Origin: Actinomycetota bacterium
Lineage (GTDB): Bacteria; Actinomycetota; Acidimicrobiia; Acidimicrobiales; Ilumatobacteraceae
Length of the DNA: 43,490 nucleotides
Reading direction: 5' to 3'
Assembly (NCBI GenBank): GCA_009703055.1
Contig: WLGW01000007.1
Span: 1-43,490 of the forward strand
Made by a program: the position numbers and the translations under genes. Positions 41,434 to 43,490 of the stretch are shown here, in pieces (position 1 is the first letter of the stretch; every line of letters starts with the position of its first letter). The notes under the pieces are model-generated. The model was not told the origin of the DNA, did no database searches, and saw only the letters and a program-made list of their open reading frames with translations.

Positions 41434-42459
41434 TTATTCGGCGAGGCCTACTGGTTTATCGTCGATGATCTGGTCGAGATACTCGGACATTCCGAAACCG
41501 GTGGTTCCTTCATGTTCGCCCGAAGTGATCTGCCATTTGGTCATGCCTTCGCTAATGCGAGTCATCAACCAGTTGCCATCGGGGTCTTGACGGCGGTTAC
41601 GCAGTGGAATCAAGTTCTGCACTTCGCCCTTGAAGTTCCATTCTTTTCCAGACTTAGAGGAACGGATCACGCCTGTGACGACGTCGTGGTAATTCTCTTC
41701 ACCTGTCGTGACGGTTGAAATCTGTACGTCATCACATAAATGAATCTGTCCGTTGTCCCACACAAACCCACCACGAGTGCCGGGGCCATCTTTCTTTGCA
41801 ACGCGACTTGCCATGAATCCGAGATTCTCGCCAAAGTTGGCGGTGAGCCATCGGTAGTACCACGGTGCTTGCCAATAGCGCGGTCCCCATGAGTGGTCGC
41901 GTAAGCCGAATCCATTGATGAGCCATTCCTCATCACCGACGCGAAGAGAGCCGTGTGCGGATACGAGTTGTTCGTAGTGGCCTTTTGCAAACTCTTCGCC
42001 CGGTGATTCGTGCGGTGTATCTGGTTCGCCACCAAACATGCTGGGGCGTCCTTTGCCGGTGAACGTGATGTGTGCTTCGCATTCACTGAACGGATTGTTG
42101 GCAAATGCAGACTTGGGATCTGCCATCTCGTGCGGGTTGTCGAGAACAACTACTTTGCCCACGAAATCAATACGCAACTCTTCAAACGGCTTCACGATTG
42201 TCCATGTGAGACCACCGGCATCAAGTGCGTCATTGTTTTCAATTGATGGACGCTTGAACATGAATCCGACTCGACCATTGGGCAAGTACAAGCAGACAGT
42301 CATCTCTGCGTATCCCTCGTTGGCGCGGTTGCCCATGCGGAACCATCCACCAACTTGAGTGACTGGATCAAAACAGTTGATGTACATGCTCTCGTTGAAA
42401 TTGGTCTCTGGCCCAAGTTCGTGCATGTACTCATCTTGTGGATCGAGACGTACTCCCAT
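41434..42459 (-). CDS. DUF7065/DUF7064-type protein (AttH/CrtC-like fold)
   Basis: A 341-residue protein without signal peptide or membrane segment. Two beta-rich halves are visible: NESMYINCFDPVTQVGGWFRMGNRANEGYAEMT at the N-terminus, and INGFGLRDHSWGPRYW at about 183-198 followed by WYYRWLTANFG and GFVWDNG. The GxGxRDHSWGxR motif is typical of the AttH/CrtC-like lipocalin-type superfamily and of the DUF7064/7065 proteins. Those are common in actinobacterial lipid-, steroid- or terpenoid-degrading loci. No reaction is known. The ATG at 42459 follows a GGGGGG Shine-Dalgarno. It lies 36 bp downstream of the SDR gene, so the two form a likely operon. Confidence 0.75.
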   Translation of the reverse strand: MGVRLDPQDEYMHELGPETNFNESMYINCFDPVTQVGGWFRMGNRANEGYAEMTVCLYLPNGRVGFMFKRPSIENNDALDAGGLTWTIVKPFEELRIDFVGKVVVLDNPHEMADPKSAFANNPFSECEAHITFTGKGRPSMFGGEPDTPHESPGEEFAKGHYEQLVSAHGSLRVGDEEWLINGFGLRDHSWGPRYWQAPWYYRWLTANFGENLGFMASRVAKKDGPGTRGGFVWDNGQIHLCDDVQISTVTTGEENYHDVVTGVIRSSKSGKEWNFKGEVQNLIPLRNRRQDPDGNWLMTRISEGMTKWQITSGEHEGTTGFGMSEYLDQIIDDKPVGLAE

Positions 42460-42495
42460 GTTGTTCCCCCCCGGAATTATGTGTAAGTGGCTTGA

Positions 42496-43311
42496 TCAGC
42501 CGTTGAAGATACGGCTCTGCAGTTTGCGCATGCCAGCAAGCCAACGATCACGGTCGGCAACTTTGCGCTGTTCGTAGGTATGCACCTCTGCATGAGGCAT
42601 CACAAGGAACTTTTCTTCAACGATCGTGTTGTAGACAACGTCTGCCACATCACTTGGCTCGAGAACTGCGCCGGATGCCTTAACAACATCACCGCCGCGC
42701 TTGTCTATACCGTCATCAGCACCAGGGGGGTTCAACATGTTGGTATTGACTCCCTGTGGGCACAAACAAGTGACACGCACACCACGATCGCCGTACGTGA
42801 TGGACATCCACTCTGCGAACGCAACGGCGGCATGCTTGCTCACGCTGTATGTGGCGCTTCCGATCTGGGACAGAAGTCCTGCTGCAGAGGCAGTGCTGCA
42901 GAAGTATCCCTCGCCGGCAGCAAGCCAATCTCCGATGAGATGTTTTGCAGCCCAACGATGTGAATGGGTGTTGATATTCATCACCATGTTCCAGGTGTCT
43001 TCATCTGTGTTTTCGAGGAATTGACCCTGGGCAACACCGGCATTGGCGAAGAAGAGGTGAATGAACCCAAACTTGTTACGGGCGGCATCGATAAGTGCGA
43101 CGTTGCCGGCTTCAGTGCCAATATCTGCAACGACTGCGAATGCGGAATCAGGACGAAGCGCATTCAGCGATGCAGCAACGGATTCAAGTCGTGCTGCATC
43201 TCGGTCGGCGACGACAACTCGTGCCCCCGCTGCGTGGAAGCGTCGAGCGAGTGCTTCTCCGATGCCTCCCGCTGCACCGGTGACGACTGTGGTTTTCCCC
43301 TCAAAATTCAT
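42496..43311 (-). CDS. SDR family NAD(P)-dependent oxidoreductase
   Basis: A 271-residue classical short-chain dehydrogenase. It has the cofactor motif TGAAGGIG (residues 9-16), NAG, the catalytic Ser in CSTASAAG, and Tyr/Lys in YSVSK. The Asp in VVVADRDAAR suggests NAD preference. CPQGVNTNML is the usual post-catalytic loop. Substrate unknown. The ATG at 43311, which gives NFEGKTTVVTGA, is preferred over one 60 nt upstream because it fits the family N-terminus and has TAAGGT 7 nt upstream. It shares a transcript with the DUF7065/7064-type gene and is divergent from the partial gene at the window end. Confidence 0.92.
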   Translation of the reverse strand: MNFEGKTTVVTGAAGGIGEALARRFHAAGARVVVADRDAARLESVAASLNALRPDSAFAVVADIGTEAGNVALIDAARNKFGFIHLFFANAGVAQGQFLENTDEDTWNMVMNINTHSHRWAAKHLIGDWLAAGEGYFCSTASAAGLLSQIGSATYSVSKHAAVAFAEWMSITYGDRGVRVTCLCPQGVNTNMLNPPGADDGIDKRGGDVVKASGAVLEPSDVADVVYNTIVEEKFLVMPHAEVHTYEQRKVADRDRWLAGMRKLQSRIFNG

Positions 43312-43318
43312 ATTGGGA

Positions 43319-43324
43319 ACCTTA
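43319..43324 (-). promoter_or_regulatory. -10-like box (TAAGGT) for SDR gene
   Basis: On the minus strand TAAGGT lies 7 nt before the ATG at 43311. AAGG within it could alternatively serve as a Shine-Dalgarno. Confidence 0.35.
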
Positions 43325-43358
43325 TGGCAAGGGTCACGGGGCTCATTCATCCGAGAAA

Positions 43359-43371
43359 GTGGAGTGTCCAC
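43359..43371. promoter_or_regulatory. Inverted repeat GTGGA-GTG-TCCAC in divergent intergenic region
   Basis: A perfect 5-bp inverted repeat with a 3-bp spacer between the SDR gene and the gene starting at 43460. It could be an operator for a local regulator, but a repeat this short may be chance. Confidence 0.2.
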
Positions 43372-43459
43372 CTATCGGCACGCCTCATCTGTACGATGTC
43401 GTTAGCGGGCGGAACCGGTACCTCTGGTCTTCCGTGCCCGCAACCGAGAGGAGCTCACC

Positions 43460-43490
43460 ATGATGGAAACACGCGAACCGGTCATTACCG
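43460..43490 (+). CDS. Start of an unidentified gene (3' end outside window)
   Basis: ATG at 43460, followed directly by a second ATG, opens a frame reading MMETREPVIT to the window edge. GAGAGGAG at 43446-43453 is a strong, well-spaced Shine-Dalgarno, and a TACGAT at 43392-43397 could be the -10. Too little is present to name the product. Confidence 0.55.
   Translation, partial: MMETREPVIT

Overview
The window looks like chromosomal DNA of a compact, moderate-GC actinobacterium, most likely an aquatic member of the Acidimicrobiia. This placement is inferred from gene content. Mycothiol-linked enzymes (mca, a maleylpyruvate-isomerase-like protein), an actinobacterial-type DapD, an LpdA-type quinone reductase, two F420-type luciferase-like oxidoreductases and a GlfT2-type galactofuranosyltransferase all point to Actinomycetota. 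No gene is phage-like or transposon-like. Genes are tightly packed on both strands, and several tail-to-tail pairs have no spacer at all.

Layout. 1-3.6 kb: the 3' end of a large acyl-CoA dehydrogenase, a DUF2237 gene, gltX and a DUF218 gene. 3.6-4.63 kb: tRNA-Gln(CTG), a terminator, then tRNA-Glu(CTC). The last 31 bp or so of the tRNA-Glu locus recur exactly 769 bp downstream and bracket one lipoprotein gene, like a minimal integrated cassette. 4.6-9.3 kb: fatty-acid-hydroxylase-type membrane protein, uppP, a luciferase-like oxidoreductase, a secreted SGNH hydrolase, a conserved hypothetical and a sirtuin. 9.3-15.8 kb: a rhodanese-E1 fusion, glf, glfT2 and a secreted SpoIID-SGNH-peptidoglycan-binding fusion. 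15.9-20.8 kb: class II aldolase, RidA, the large subunit of a B12-dependent acyl-CoA mutase, a secreted PKD protein and a nitroreductase. 20.8-29.6 kb: dapD and lysS; a secreted M15 peptidase and an LpdA-like flavoprotein; a biotin carboxylase/BCCP protein divergent from birA; and an LCP ligase. 29.6-38.4 kb: a PAS-GGDEF-EAL protein, a PEBP lipoprotein, mca, a ChbG-type deacetylase, a nuclease lipoprotein, a thiolase, nudC, a second luciferase-like oxidoreductase and a mycothiol-dependent isomerase-like protein. 38.4-43.5 kb: a 986-residue secreted RCC1/Fn3-like protein, a DUF7065/7064-type protein, an SDR and the first codons of one more gene.

How the genes fit together. One theme is the cell envelope: UppP (lipid carrier), Glf and GlfT2 (galactofuranan), LCP (attachment of wall polymers), M15 and SpoIID proteins (peptidoglycan), and several Thr/Ser-rich secreted proteins. 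A second theme is acyl-CoA, propionate and biotin metabolism: acyl-CoA dehydrogenase, mutase, carboxylase, BirA and thiolase. A third is mycothiol and NAD chemistry: Mca, the isomerase-like protein, sirtuin, NudC and LpdA.

Two features stand out beyond single genes. About twenty genes carry a TANNNT box 6-8 nt before the start codon, which suggests widespread leaderless transcription and helps choose starts. Two genes, the nuclease at 34.2-34.7 kb and the PAS-GGDEF-EAL gene, appear to lack an ATG/GTG/TTG at the position where the protein should begin.
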